NCBI GenBank assembly: GCA_007026445.1
Contig: VDMD01000001.1
Span: 1,488,001 to 1,552,000, forward strand
Reading direction: 5' to 3'
DNA: 64,000 nt
Source of the DNA: Schizophyllum amplum
Lineage: Eukaryota; Basidiomycota; Agaricomycetes; Agaricales; Schizophyllaceae
Shown here: positions 1 through 11,138 of the stretch, one piece after another
How positions within the stretch are numbered: position 1 is the first letter of the stretch
Layout of the letters: every line of letters begins with the position of its first letter
Made by a program: the position numbers and the translations under genes
Notes under the pieces: model-generated
Told to the model about the DNA's origin: nothing
What the model saw: only the letters and a program-made list of their open reading frames with translations
Database searches by the model: none

Positions 1-2
1 AC

Positions 3-77
3 TTCCAGCGCGCTTTGGGGCAGCCTGAAGACGACGTGCTTGCATATGCAGCGGCTAGACTTGGCGACTCTGTGTGA
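3..77 (+). CDS. 3' end of a gene truncated by the window edge
   Basis: An open frame runs from the left edge to a TGA at 75-77 and gives 24 residues ending in LAYAAARLGDSV. The alanine-rich helical composition is protein-like, but nothing identifies a family. It could also be chance open frame. The next gene (Cdc26-like) converges on it from the other strand. Confidence 0.3.
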   Translation, partial: FQRALGQPEDDVLAYAAARLGDSV

Positions 78-315
78 CCGGCAGGACCTGGAAGGTATAG
101 TCTCGAATCGTCACACCCTGCTACAGTAGTCTTACGACCGGATGTCTTTCTTCCCTGCTCACTAGGCTTCCGATCGCGTTTGGACATGTAACGACGTGGA
201 TCGCCAAACATTGCTCTATGTATGCATGTAATCCCAAGCCTGCTATGGCACATATATTGCTGCTAAGTTCATTCGTAAGACGCGAGCACAATGGCGCGGT
301 GATGCGCATACCAAT

Positions 316-519
316 TCAAGCGCGTAAGCCCAGACGCCTCTCGCGCTCCTTCCGCTTCTCATCGGCAGTTGGAGGTAGCGGCGCCTCCTGCCTCTTCCTA
401 TTGTCCTCTTCCCACTTAGCCATCGCCACTGCTTCGGCCTTCTGCTGCGCTACCATGTCGCGGACCTCTTGGACGTCGGACTCGGACATGGGAATGAGTG
501 TTGGCTGTCTTCGCATCAT
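316..519 (-). CDS. CDC26: Cdc26-like subunit of the anaphase-promoting complex
   Basis: A short open frame encodes about 66 residues starting MMRRQPTLIP (ATG at 519 or the adjacent ATG at 516) and ending RRLGLRA. The N-terminal pattern M-x-R-R-x-P-T followed by a hydrophobic residue and an acidic helix (SESDVQEVRD) is the signature of Cdc26, the small APC/C subunit that stabilises the TPR protein Cdc16/Apc6. The rest is a charged helix (KWEEDNRKRQ, ADEKRKERER) with a short Pro-rich break. The length suits fungal Cdc26, normally 60-90 residues. No intron is needed. It is divergent from the PRA1 gene, about 190 bp apart, so the two probably share a promoter region. The family call rests on a very short motif; the gene itself is better supported than its name. 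Confidence 0.6.
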   Translation of the reverse strand: MMRRQPTLIPMSESDVQEVRDMVAQQKAEAVAMAKWEEDNRKRQEAPLPPTADEKRKERERRLGLRA

Positions 520-707
520 CTTGCCGCTGTCGTTGTATGAGTCACAGGCGGTGTAGACTGGCTGGGGGCGCAGCACGCACGGTGGCCGCAGTCGCGGTTT
601 GGGACAAAGACTTGAGGCGGTGCGCACCTCATAAGGTCACGCCTCTTGCCTTTTACCGTCACCATCACCCGCCCGCCCTCGTCCCTCGTTCCGCCCCGCC
701 GCTCATC
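520..707. promoter_or_regulatory. Divergent intergenic region between CDC26 and PRA1 genes
   Basis: A 188-bp gap separates the ATG codons of two genes that point away from each other, so both promoters must lie here or overlap the 5' ends. It holds pyrimidine-rich tracts on the plus strand just before the PRA1 ATG. No TATA box or other named site was recognised. Confidence 0.4.
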
Positions 708-1466
708 ATGGAGGTCGCAATGAAAGCTATGGATGCGCTCAAATCCCTCAGGGTGCGTTTGCTCCACGGTTGCGCAAGGCGATTGTGCTGAACGATGGGT
801 GATCGGCGCAGGAAACGCGATTAAGCGCGTTCCGCTCGCCCACCGAATTCTTCGACTTCACAAGGGTATCTAAGCCAGAAAGCTTCAACGTCGCGACTCA
901 GGTACCTATATATTGAACTATGTCGCTGCACTTCTCATCGAGGACGCGTAGCGCATCACATACAACACGCGCTATTTCTCTGGTGAGCAGCATACGTGGC
1001 TTTGCGCAGCGCAGTCTAACCGCCCAATAGGCAACTATGTAATCATCATCGCCATGCTCTCGGTCTACGCCGTGTAATGCGTTTTTGCGCCGCGGCGTTT
1101 CCGTAGCTAATGCGCGGTTCAGGATCATGAATCCCCTCCTCCTCATCTCGGTTGGCCTCCTTGTCGGAGGTTTCATTGGGATCAACAAGTGGGGTGCGCG
1201 TCACCCTTCACATTCTATCGTCTTGCTTTACTCATGCATGCTATCACACAGCTCCCGAACCTATGCAAGTCGGCGACCACACTGTGACCCAGAAGCACCT
1301 TTACACCGGTCTCTTCGTGGTAGGGATCCCCCTCCTCTTCTTTGCCTCCCCCTTCGCCACGGTCTTCTGGATCCTGGGCGCCTCCGGTGTCCTTGTCCTC
1401 GGACATGCAGCGCTGCTCGAGCCGGGTATCGAGAGCGAGTACGCTTCCGTCGAGGAGAGCGTGTAA
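708..1466 (+). CDS. PRA1 family protein (prenylated Rab acceptor)
   Basis: Six exons join in frame: 708-752, 812-901, 952-982, 1031-1073, 1123-1193 and 1252-1466, giving 164 residues. The product has the PRA1 layout: a short N-terminal helix, the motif SPTEFFDFTRVSKP, then RITYNTRYFSGNY, a hydrophobic pair (NYVIIIAMLSVYAV, NPLLLISVGLLVGGFIG), a short loop with VTQKHLYTG, and a second hydrophobic hairpin (LFVVGIPLLFFASP, VFWILGASGVLVLGHA). PRA1/Yip3 proteins sit in ER-Golgi membranes and help Rab GTPases dissociate from GDI. All introns are 48-60 nt with GT-AG ends. The acidic C-terminal tail (ESEYASVEESV) is typical. The family is confident; no specific paralog is claimed. Confidence 0.92.
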
Positions 1467-2099
1467 AGAGGTGCGAGGTTGGGGTGGCTGTTGAACGGGA
1501 TGGACTTTTGATTTTTGGTACTGCAGTTGAGGTACTTAATCTATTCATGGTTCCATGGGACTATAGAGGCCTTGCAGATCTAGTGGCTTCAGCGTGACAA
1601 GTCAGACAAGGCGACTGTGCGACAGCGAAGAATCAGCTGCTGGTCGATCGCGATTTTCTGAGAGTACAATCGACGAATGTGCCCTGGTCAAGCGCGACCT
1701 AGCTGTTGAAGCTGTGAAGTTTCAAGTCATGCATGGTGCGTCTCGGCTATGCGCTGGAATGATCCACATAGGATGCTAGTAGTCGTCGTGATGAGCCACC
1801 CTTCCTTCCTTCCTGCCGATGACCAGATGAGCCTGTTTGTCGGAGTTGCTAATAACATAGTGCATGGCAAGGTAGACGTTTGTGGTCACCGATGCGCTCT
1901 GCTACTGTGGGAGTTCACCTCTCTTAACCCTCCCTCTATACATATTTCCTCACTTCCTCCCCGTATTCCCGTCTTCTTCCCTCTGCACGTACTTCCTCCA
2001 CATATTCGCGGCGAAGGCGTACAGGATGTACGTCTACAATATGAAGTTGCGCAGGGCTCTGCATGTATCTGCACGATATGTGCGATGGGTGTGCTTTGC
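1467..2099. other. Intergenic or decayed sequence
   Basis: Downstream of PRA1 I see no conserved frame. Short plus-strand open frames near 1750-2100 contain hydrophobic stretches that could be further remnants of the broken transporter that follows, but no motif supports this. Confidence 0.4.
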
Positions 2100-3032
2100 A
2101 TCGCTTGCAGGTAAGCAGTGCTCCTCGCGTCGAGTCACAAGCTCAACATCTCTTGCGATAGAATATGTCTCTTTCAGGGTAATGATGATCGTATACTTCG
2201 TGTGCTACAGGACTCTGAACATCGAAGTCTCCCTTTCACAGCAGCAGCCGGATGTCCTGCAGTGTTCGACGTCCTCCGTCGCCGCTGCTATCGTGCGCCT
2301 CCTGCTATCGTGCGCCTCCTGCCACATTCGCCACGGTGGCTGCTGCATGTTGAACAGCTGGACCGAGGCGATACGCCGATGCAACGACGGGATCTCACCA
2401 AGGACGAGCTCATCAAGTTGGCGGCGAGCGAGGAGGGGAGAAAGCACAACACGCTGCACGAGAGATCGCGCAGCGGGTCGGTCTCAAGCGTCATGGGGAG
2501 CATCTCAGGGAGGCAACCTTCGCACCGGCCTTCGTAGACGCCGTACGGCGATGAACCCCATCGTCGTGTTCAACTTACACCGTGTTGTGCTCTGCCCAAA
2601 ACCTCAGTCAAGCGGGGAACTACGCCGTCTTCGCTCTCATCGTCGTCTACTTCATCCATTCGTCGTCACCTGGGCCACCCTCATACACATCTGGGTTATG
2701 AAGGCGCAGGTACGCGCGTCGGTCTCCCCTCTTGCGCAGACGGCGAAGTGGGTCTCCAACTGGATCATCGCATTCAGGACACCGATCTTTCTGGACGTGT
2801 ACCCCGCGAGCGGGCCATACTACCTATGGGGGGTTTGCATCTGGATCGCGGTGTTCCTGCCAGATTTCTGCTGTATCTGCTCCCCGAGACGAAGGGGCAA
2901 AACGTGGACCTGCCCTTGCGCAGGCGCGTCCGGGAGAAAACATCAACACCTCTGCCCCTGATGCAGGAAATGAGGGGGAGGGGGGCAGAGCAGTGGAGGA
3001 CGCCATGGAGGAGACTGTATAGCTTACGCTGA
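2100..3032 (+). pseudogene. Broken MFS sugar transporter
   Basis: Fragments of a sugar-porter protein are scattered over different frames. Near 2320 one frame reads LLPHSPRWLLHVEQ, matching the PESPRWL motif after the sixth helix. A charged loop follows (RDLTKDELIKL). Near 2720-2860 another frame reads RASVSPLAQTAKWVSNW, then IIAFRTPIFL and GPYYLWGVCIWIAV, matching helices 10-11. The final YLLPETKG motif (near 2870) lies in yet another frame. No set of GT-AG introns I could find joins these pieces, and the N-terminal half with the first signature (GRR/KR) is not recognisable. I read this as a decayed gene. A badly sequenced or unusually intron-rich gene is the alternative. Confidence 0.5.
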
Positions 3033-3994
3033 GTTTGGCGAAAAACGACACATGACAGCATGAAGTCGGTTGGGAGTCGGGAAACTGAAGGGCTCTGGTA
3101 TGGTACACGCTTACAAACGGGATCTCCTACATAGTCTGGTCCCAGTCGGGTCCTGTATATGCTCATGGCGGTGGTGGTGGAGGTGGTGGTGGTGTATTAC
3201 ATGAGTATGCCACTGCCATGAAAGACGTTCCGAACCAGGCGCAACATGCTCGGCGCGCGCTATCATGCAATGTAACTCTCTGGTTGTTGTTGAAGTTCTC
3301 TAGGTTGCAACTAAGTACGAATTTACGTCAGCGTACGAGAACGGCAGTGCGCGCCCAGTCGCGAATGCTTCCGACAGTCGGGGCGGCATACGGAGGGCCG
3401 AGCGATACCGGACGAGGTCCAGGTACATGAGGCAGCAGGCGAGGCGGTCACAAAGAGATTAGGAGCTTTTGGAAGCCTGAAGCCTGAAGGTCTCACGCGC
3501 GACGGCGTCGCTTCGGCCCCAGATACTGAAGTATGAGAGGAGGAAGAAAATTCATAGTGTTTGTTACGGGAGATGTCGTGCCGCAGTTCCTCTATGTACG
3601 TGCTAGGAATGCCACTCCTAGTGTCCGCTGACGGCAATCTGACTGAGCAGGCGAGGGCGGGAGTGGAGTGATGAGAGGAAGCAACCGAGGAAAGAGAGCG
3701 ATGAGAGGCAATATTTACTGACGCGCTTCGCTAGTACGCGCCATAGCGCATGGTACTCGGGTATTGGAGTCTTATGGCAATGGTTGGTTCAGTGGCACTC
3801 GCCTGCGCGGCGCAGGGCATAGTTCGGTCACTTGCAGGACCACTAGCGCCAGCGTCCGAGAGGGGCAAGCTGAGATGGCTGATCAGGAGGATGCTCGGGA
3901 TGATTGCTACCTCTTGGGCCCGGAAGGTACGCGCCGGCGGGGAAAGGTACCTATTGAGCGGTGGCATTCGTAGTCCGAGCAGAGACCGACGCTC
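3033..3994. other. Intergenic region with no supported gene
   Basis: This stretch separates the broken transporter from the HemK-like gene, which ends here on the minus strand. It has a GGT-rich microsatellite at its left end. Open frames of 60-145 codons exist on both strands, but they overlap one another and show no family motif. Confidence 0.4.
3167..3194. repeat. GGT/GGA-rich microsatellite
   Basis: About nine consecutive GGN triplets, mostly GGT with one GGC and one GGA, lie in non-coding sequence. It is a simple repeat with no gene context. Confidence 0.8.
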
Positions 3995-5024
3995 TCATGC
4001 GCCGCTGCGTGCTACCACGGTCCTGTCCTTTCCCCACGGGTCCTGCCAGATCTCTATATCTCTCAAGCCAGCCGCCGCGAGGATATCTCGCACCGGCTGG
4101 GCTTGGGTGTGGCCGATCTCCAAGGCCACGACGCCGTCGGGCGCGAGGAATCCGGGAGCCGCTAGCAGGTTTCCTATCACATCATAGCACTGAAGGCCTG
4201 AAGAACCGGCGAAGAGAGCACTGGAAGGTCTGTGTCAGCGCGGTGCGTGACCGTCGGTCGCGTAAACGGTCCGTACCGGTGATCTTCCCAGTCCCTCACC
4301 TCCGGCGGAAGTGGCTCGGAGGTACTGATGTACGGCGGATTTGAGGTGAGGACGTCGCAGGGCAAGAGGTGCGCGATTTCGGCGCGGAAGCGCGCGCTGG
4401 CAAAGTCCGCCAGGGAGGCTGAGAAGGTGTTGACACGGCGGTCGTTGGTCACCGCGGGAGTCTTACACGCCGCCGCATTTTCGGTGGCAAGCGCCACGGC
4501 ATCCGGTGAGATGTCGAAACCATGGGCGCGGACAGTTCCCTGCGGTAGCAGGTGGCAGAGCAAAAGCGGTATACAGCCGGTTCCTGTGCCAAGGTCGAGG
4601 ACGGAGATGGGCGAGCGTGAGCGGACTTTGTGGGCGAGGACGTCGGCGAGGCGGAATGTCCAGTGCTCGGTCTCGGGTCGTGGGATGAGCACGGGTGGCC
4701 TGACTATGATGTCGAGGTCGCCAAAGGGCTGCGAGCCTGGCGGGCGGAGGCGGGGCGTTAGCACGAGCGGGGGAGCGATGATGACGCGTGGGGATGTGCG
4801 GCTCCCCGCACCAGGCTCGGCGGATGGACAGCGGGAGGCCAGCGGGAGGTTAATTACCTACCGAGTATGTACTGCAGCGGCTGGCCAGCCACACGCTTGG
4901 CCAGCAGATTCTGCAGCGAGTCGTGCCCGCCTGATGCGTGCTGTCTGAGCCATTTCAACTCCTGGGCAGCCTCCTCCCGGCCGATGTTTGACGCGAGGCG
5001 TCTAAGGAGTGCGGCCGACGTCAT
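3995..5024 (-). CDS. MTQ1: Release factor glutamine methyltransferase (HemK/Mtq1 type)
   Basis: Three exons (5024-4862, 4736-4277, 4229-3995) give 285 residues. The order is the PrmC/HemK one: an N-terminal helical domain ending QPLQYILGSQPFGDLDI, then RPPVLIPRPETEHW, the S-adenosylmethionine loop SVLDLGTGTGCIPLLL, an acidic strand end (HGFDISPDAV), the catalytic NPPY (LTSNPPYIS), and a C-terminal Rossmann strand (GVVALEIGHTQ, VARSGA). The enzyme methylates the glutamine of the GGQ motif of peptide-chain release factors. With a PrmC-like layout the mitochondrial form (Mtq1) is more likely than cytosolic Mtq2. The same frame stays open upstream to 5315 and contains an Arg-rich, Ala-rich segment, so a mitochondrial targeting extension with an earlier start is possible. 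Confidence 0.9.
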
Positions 5025-5648
5025 CAGACGCGGTGGGCGTCGTGAGGGGGAAAGGGGGGCGCCGTGGGGGACGGCGACAGCGGCAGCGGCAGCGGCGGCG
5101 ACGGCCTTGGTGACAGCGGGAGAGGTATGCAGCGAACACCCGGCCGGTCGCACGCCGCAGCTCGTCCAATCGTCGCGGCTCTGTCTCGCGATCTCGAGGT
5201 GCACCCGACCCCGCGCGGCGCGCGAGGCTCCGTTTAAATTAAGGTGCGACGGCATATGTATTCCGCACGACGGCCGGCGCCTTGTCTTGGTATATCCGAG
5301 GGGGCAGCTCAGCACACTTTTTGTGTATACATAATTTTATGGACTACGAGGGGACAGGGTTCCCATGTCATCGTGGCGTCGAATATGGCGACAACACAGA
5401 GAGAAGGGTGGAACACGGGAGAAAGGCACACGACAACCGCGCTTGGACTCTTTGATTTTTTTGTAAATTTGGAGTGTCGTCAACGCTGTCGGCCCGCGTG
5501 GCCGACGTGATCTGAGCGGTCTGACATAAAGGCTAGCAGGTCACGCTCCCTCTTTTCTTGCACTTATCGTCGTCCAAACCCCAACAGCCAGCCATCGCCG
5601 CCACCGTCGTCAACGGCGCCGCGCACGTCTCCGCCACCATTGCCAGCC
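5025..5648. promoter_or_regulatory. Divergent region between the HemK-like gene and ERT1
   Basis: About 620 bp lie between two genes transcribed away from each other. The left part contains a GCG/GCA triplet run (5080-5105) that would code for polyalanine if the methyltransferase starts further upstream. The right part is AT-richer (5310-5480). No specific operator is claimed. Confidence 0.4.
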
Positions 5649-7845
5649 ATGTCCGCAGTGCACGTAGTCGCCCCCGTCGCCGTGCATCCCGCGCCCCCCG
5701 CATCGCTGCAGCCCCAGACCGCGACCCCGCCTGCATACGCCCAGACCCAGACCCTCAGCGGCGGGGAACAAGCCTCGACTCTGACTCTTGCGCAAAAAAA
5801 GAAGTCGCCCCCACTCAGTGCGAACAAGCGCAAGCGTTCAGAGCCCGCAGACGACAGCACCGACCAGGAGAGCAACACCCCCTCGCGCAAGTCCAGAGAC
5901 GGCCCAAAAAAGAAGAAGGCCAACCGCGCGTGTTTCCACTGCCAGAAGGCCCATCTCACGTGCGACGACTGTGAGTGGCCTCCCGCCTCTCGTCCGCCCG
6001 CCCTGCTCACGACAACGCAGCACGCCCTTGCCAACGCTGCATCAAGCGAGGCATCGCAAACAACTGCACAGAGGGCCACCGCAAGAAGGCCAAGTACCTG
6101 CTTGATGAGGAGGAACTCGGTACGCATCGACTCTCTCCCCAGCTCCTGACCAAGTATAACGATCACGTGTAGAAGAGCTCAAGCGTAAACAAAATACCCT
6201 CCCAACCAAGAGGGCCGACGCAAGACCAGAGAAGCCCAAGCCCTCAGAGCCCCCAGCGCAAGTCCCTCAACCGCCACCACCACCGCAACAAACATCCGCA
6301 CCACAGCCGCCACCCCCCGTGCAGGCCCAACCAGCGCCCGCTCCCGTGTCCGCTCCGGCCCCGATACCCGCTTCGACATGTGCGTACTGTTGTCGTTCTT
6401 GTGGCCCCATTCATTACTGACAACTCGCCTCCCTAGCTGAGCCATTTGCACCTAATGACCCGATGTTCAATCTCACTTTCGATTCCAACTTCCCCTTCGG
6501 CTCAGAAGCGGCGAACCTCGAATACACCATCCTCTCCGCCATCCTCGGCAACCCGAGTCCGCCAGATTCGTCCTCGACGCCTCCACCACCATCATACCCC
6601 TGGCCGTCTTCAGATACCCTCGGGTTCAACTCGCCCCAATTCGACGCCTTCTCTTTCCCCGAGAATGTATTGCCGGTCGTCTCTGCAGACAACCTATTGT
6701 CCTCGACGGGTAGCCTCAACTACCTGCAGGCGCGGACAGCCAAGCAGCAGTCCACCGCCGATCCAGCGGATCTGCAGTGCGGAGACGACGCATCGAAATA
6801 CACGCAAGATGGTCGCCGCTCGTCGCCCCTCGGCTTCTACATGGACAAGGAGAGCGCTGCACGGACGCTTCTCTCGCCGCCGCCGACGGATTCGCCGGGA
6901 TCGACAACATCGGCTGTCCCCTTGCACGAGGTCGCCTTCCCCCGCCCAGGGTCACATCTTCAAAGCATCACGGACCGCGTCAAGGCGCCGTATGATTATA
7001 CCGAGGGCTATCATTTCCTCATGAAGCACCTCCCCACTCGGTGCGTATACATAACGGCCTCTCCAGTCGCGCGCAGGCAAGAGTACCCCCCGGGACTCGA
7101 CTTCTAATGATGTTTCTGCTCTATGATGCTCGCCTATATTGTCCTGCCCACCTCTGCATACCCGCTCTCCGGCATCGCTACTCATACCTGTCCTTGTGCT
7201 TCACCAATGAAGGTTTGAGAAGAACGACATCCTACGCATCGTGCGGGCGCTGGCGATCTTTCGCCCGTCGCTCATCGCGCTACAGATGCCCTTGTCATGG
7301 GACGATGAGGTGTTTGTAGAGCGATGTTTCCAGCGGTCATTACTCGTCAGTCTATCATCTGGGTGGCCACAATCATATTGCTGACCAGTCACATCTTGCA
7401 GGAACTGGACAAGCTGATCTCGTACAGCGGCACACCGACCGTGGTGTGGCGCCGTACAGGAGAGATCTGTCTTGTCGCGCCAGAGTTCTGCATGCTGACT
7501 GAATGGTCCATGGAGGAGCTAATGGGTCAGAAGAAGTACATCTATGAGGTATGTTCTCCTATTCTCGTCTATAATCTCAGGCTGACCGAATCAGCTCTTC
7601 GAGAACCAGTCAGTGGTGGAGTACTGGGAGAACTTCGCAGAACACGCCTTCGAAAACACTACGCAGTCGGTGTACTCACATTGCGTACTCCTCAAGCCTT
7701 CAGGCGCACCGGTGCCGGCCACATTCTGCTTCTCGATACGAAGAGATCTCTTCGACTTGCCTAGCGCCGTGATAGGTGTGTTACCTGTCCTTCCTCGTCG
7801 CCATTCACTGACCCATCTGCAGGGCAATGGCTACCCTTGTTATAA
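5649..7845 (+). CDS. ERT1: ERT1/AcuK-type Zn2Cys6 regulator of gluconeogenesis
   Basis: The N-terminus is basic (KKKSPPLSANKRKR), followed by a binuclear cluster read across an intron: RACFHCQKAHLTCDD, then SRPCQRCIKRGI, then NNCTEG with HRKKAKYLLDE. This spacing and the HRKKAKYLLDE tail are typical of ERT1/AcuK, activators of PEP carboxykinase and fructose-1,6-bisphosphatase genes. A long Pro/Ser linker follows (about residues 140-380). The C-terminal half holds a PAS-like domain (PTVVWRRTGEICLVAPEF, MEELMGQKKYIYELFE, VVEYWENFAEHAF) and ends SAVIGQWLPLL. Confirmed exons include 5649-5970, 6021-6119, 6173-6379 and one starting at 6437; the last junction (acceptor before 7823) sets the TAA at 7843-7845. 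It probably acts in the nucleus as a dimer. Close AcuM/ERT2-type paralogs cannot be fully excluded. Confidence 0.9.
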
Positions 7846-9169
7846 CAATAAAAGGCGACACTCCCATGACCATGCCCTCTACCCTCTATCCTCTACCTCG
7901 ACATATGTTACTCTCCTATCTCCGCCTCTCTCTCCGTTGATGTCCTCATCTTCGTACGCTTCCTTCCATGCTATTCGACGCTCTCGTCCTACGTCTTCAT
8001 GACGTCCTTGTAGACGCCCGGTCGCGCTATGTGCCCCTTATCCACAGCGCCGCACCGCCCGCGCCTATTCTTTTATTCTATCGTTATACGCATTGTACAT
8101 CTCCCTGCTAATCGCTGTCTTATATAACTCGCTACCTAGTCGTATACAGACTCTACATACTCGTTGGTCGGAGGCCCGAAAGGACCAGGCACAATGCAAC
8201 TGTATTTCTATCTACACAACTGCGAGAGGGAATTCGGAGAGTCTCAGGAGCATGAGAACCAGGGCAGTCGTCGCGGTGGACGTCGCTGGCGTCCGTTCAG
8301 GACACGCGCATGCGGGTGTGGGTTTGGATGATATTGTGCGGCGTCGGGACGCGCGCTAGCGACTGGCAGCGGTCCGGCTAGCGCTCTGAGCACATGCAAA
8401 GCACAGAATCATGCGCGCATGAACGGGGGAAAAGCACGGACATACCGCCGAGACGAACTTGCCGTCTCGGGCGACTGGCGCTGGCCAAGCGCGCTGCGAC
8501 CGCCCAGCGAAGCAAGTTCCGCACATGAATCTGAGTGGCACAAAGGTGGGCCGATGATGGGCGCGATATCATCGCCAGTACACTCTGAGCTGTCCCGACG
8601 AAGTCAGGATGCATAGCCTGATTCCGGATGTCGGACAATCCGCGCAAGGCGGGATGGGGAGACGCTACGGTTGGCTAACAAGATTGGTGTACATTGAGTA
8701 TGTACATTACAGGCCGGAGTATTGTATGGGATCCATGTATGGGGAAAGTGCAAGAGGTGGAGGACGTAGAGCGACGTGGAAAATTGATGAGATCGGGTAG
8801 CAGGCAGCTGTTGGGTTGTCCGAACCGAGACCGAGCGCGATAGGCGGGCCGTAGGAAGCGCGAACGTCGACGACTGCACAAGGGGAGTGTACGGCGGGAA
8901 GCGTGACGCTGCGACTGCACGTCCGACGGAACGATGGGCATGACCGGTAGCCGCTGGAGACGCTGGCGGCCTGCCATGTCCGTTGAGCCGCTTCCTCCGC
9001 TCCCACGTCGTCTTCGCATCTCGTAGGAGCAGGTCGCGGTAGCGCGGCTGGCAAGCAGCCAGCGGGCGTCGGGTCGCGTGCAGGTCGTTAGACAAGCTGG
9101 GTACTCGTGGCGCGTCCTGACGCGCCTCGCCGGTACACCCGCGCAGCCGCGGCGGCGCCTGACGTCGTG
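7846..9169. other. Intergenic region, no gene supported
   Basis: ERT1 (+) and the zinc-finger gene (-) converge on this 1.3-kb stretch. The first 300 bp are pyrimidine-rich. Open frames of 60-160 codons occur on the minus strand at 8378-9095, but three overlapping frames are equally open and none has a recognisable motif. Confidence 0.4.
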
Positions 9170-10693
9170 CTATCCGTCCAGCGAGAGATCCGCTGCTTGC
9201 AGCGTGATATCGTGCGTCGACGTGCGCCGCGATTTGGCGGGCCTGGCCGAAGGCGGCGTGCCGCCGGCAGTTCGCTTTCGTGCGCTGGTCGGGAGGGGAG
9301 CCTGCGCCGTCGGATCCGCTTCCGTGCGGGGTAGAGTAGGCGGAGCGGTTGCGCGTGGCTGAGTAGCGACACCGCTCGACACCGTGACCCCCGGCCAGCC
9401 TCGGTATCTCTGTGTCTCGTCGTGGTCCGAATCGGATTCAGATGATGACACGTACTCGGAATCGCTGTCGTCTGAGTCTTTAGCTTCCGGTTCTGGAGGG
9501 AGGCGCTTGTCAACCTCTACCTCCCATGCGTCGTAGAGAATGCTGATCTTCGGCTTGATCTGGGCCGGAGCCGTCAACAAAACGGGCGCGCGTGAGACCT
9601 CCGTTCGTGGTGGCGCAAGGCGTGTAAGAATGTTGCGTCGCACATCGAGTTGTGTGCCAACAACTGGCTCTTCATGGCATGCAGTAGATGCGAATGTGAA
9701 TGGTCCTTTGCGCTTCGGGATGTGGGCGAGGTCGCCAAATTCGATTTTGCAGACGCCATCCTCCACCGCCCCTGGGTCCAGCTGCTTGTGTCGAGTTTTC
9801 TGTTGAGAAGCTGACACTGAGCTTGGCCCAGCTGTGGCAACACTAGGAGGAAATGTTGAGACAGCAAGGGCCAAAATTCGGTCCGACGAGCAAGGTTGCA
9901 CGCTGGCAGCAACTAATGAGGAAGGGAGAGGTGCAAGTGGAAGGGCTGGTGGTGCTTGCAGAACTAGTGCTAGGGGTGCAGGTCGAGCCAAAGGACCAAA
10001 CAGATCACAGGGGGGACAGATTTTTCTTCCAAGCAAACCAGAATGTGCATCACGGAAGTGTTGTGACATGTTGTAGCCACGAGAAGTAGCCAAAGTTCCA
10101 GAGGTAGCCTTCCCTGTACATGCTGTTCTTCTTGAGCGATCAAACAAGGTGAGGTATCAAGTGCACACACATTTTACAGGACATCGAAGCTCTACACGGT
10201 GGAGGTGGGTAGAAAGAATATGTGCCCAAAGGTCACTCTGAGATGATGATCTGTGGCCACATCGTCCAAATGTGCATTGATATGCACCCTGAGTACAAAA
10301 AAATGAGCTTTTCATTGCCTTGATAGTGCAGAACACACCTTGTCTGGTTTCGCATATGTCGTGTGGAATTTCACATGCTGAAAAAGCGAGGTGAGGAAAG
10401 AAAGGGTAAGTCTCTGGATTGTGGCTGACCTTTGCAAGCAAATTATGCGAAGCCAAGACCTTTGCACAACTTTGCTTTGAGAAATTCCAGTCACATTTAT
10501 GGGCTCCAAGCAGATCTCCTGCCAAATCATCACAATGGTCCAAAGAGAGAATGAACGAGTGTTGAGAGCGATGTTTGGGGTTCTGCATGCCACACCAGGA
10601 CACAGACTTCTGCTGCTTCAAATCACTACAAGAATCCAAGAAATCAGGTAGGACTGCCCGCCGGCATTCGTCGTGTTCCGTGTGGTGGAGCAT
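9170..10693 (-). CDS. C2H2 zinc-finger protein of unknown role
   Basis: Four exons join in frame: 10693-10430, 10377-10339, 10288-10171 and 10113-9170. The first three encode a Cys/His-rich region with zinc-finger spacing: HKCDWNFSKQSC then LASHNLLAKHVKFH; YQCTFGRCGH then SDLWAHILSTH; and RCPVKW then NMSQHFRDAH. The last exon is a long, Pro/Ala/Ser-rich and probably disordered tail with an acidic cluster (SDDSDSEYVSSSESDSD) and a basic patch near the C-terminus (SARKRTAGG, RPAKSRR) that may be a nuclear signal. I do not recognise an ortholog. The zinc-finger exons are visibly AT-richer than neighbouring genes, which may mean a young or lineage-specific gene. Nuclear, nucleic-acid-binding function is an inference from the fingers alone. 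Confidence 0.65.
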
Positions 10694-11138
10694 AAGGAGC
10701 GCGATTCCCTAATTGGGGTGCGTCGATTATTGAAACATCACGTGGTCAATGTCCTAATGCGGCATGAGCGCCGCGTGGCGGGTGTCGACAGTTGCGTCTC
10801 GTTACTATTAGTATCAGATTGAGTGGCGGGAAGGGAGCATCGACTACGGGAGTTCAATTCAAGTCACATACAATGCGCGGCTGAGCAGAGCTTATATGGT
10901 GTCGTTGCGATTTAGGCAACTCAAGACATCTACAGAGAAGAAGCCGGCGCCTCGACCTTGTCAGGTTCTGACACGCAACACAACTTGCGCGCCTGCCGTC
11001 CTGCGGCATTTGTATACTGACAGTTACCGCTTGGGCGCGTCCACTGAAAAGGTATGAGGTTTCGGCCAGTATGGTGTCAACCATAGATACTCGATAACTG
11101 TCCAAGGGATGCAAATAACATGAGCACGATCAATCTAC
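10694..11138. other. Intergenic region, no gene supported
   Basis: This is sequence upstream of the zinc-finger gene and downstream of the CASP/COY1 stop codon. I see no conserved frame or RNA gene in it. Confidence 0.4.

Noticed and set aside
3731..4187. Frames on both strands just after the HemK-like gene
   Set aside because: They overlap the 3' end of the methyltransferase or lie in its flank, and neither shows family features.
5564..6166. 200-codon frame antisense to the ERT1 zinc-cluster exons
   Set aside because: It is a shadow of a GC-rich coding region; the sense strand carries an unmistakable ERT1 cluster.
8604..9095. Overlapping minus-strand frames between ERT1 and the zinc-finger gene
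   Set aside because: All three frames are open at once, which is typical of GC-rich non-coding DNA. There is no motif or consistent splicing.
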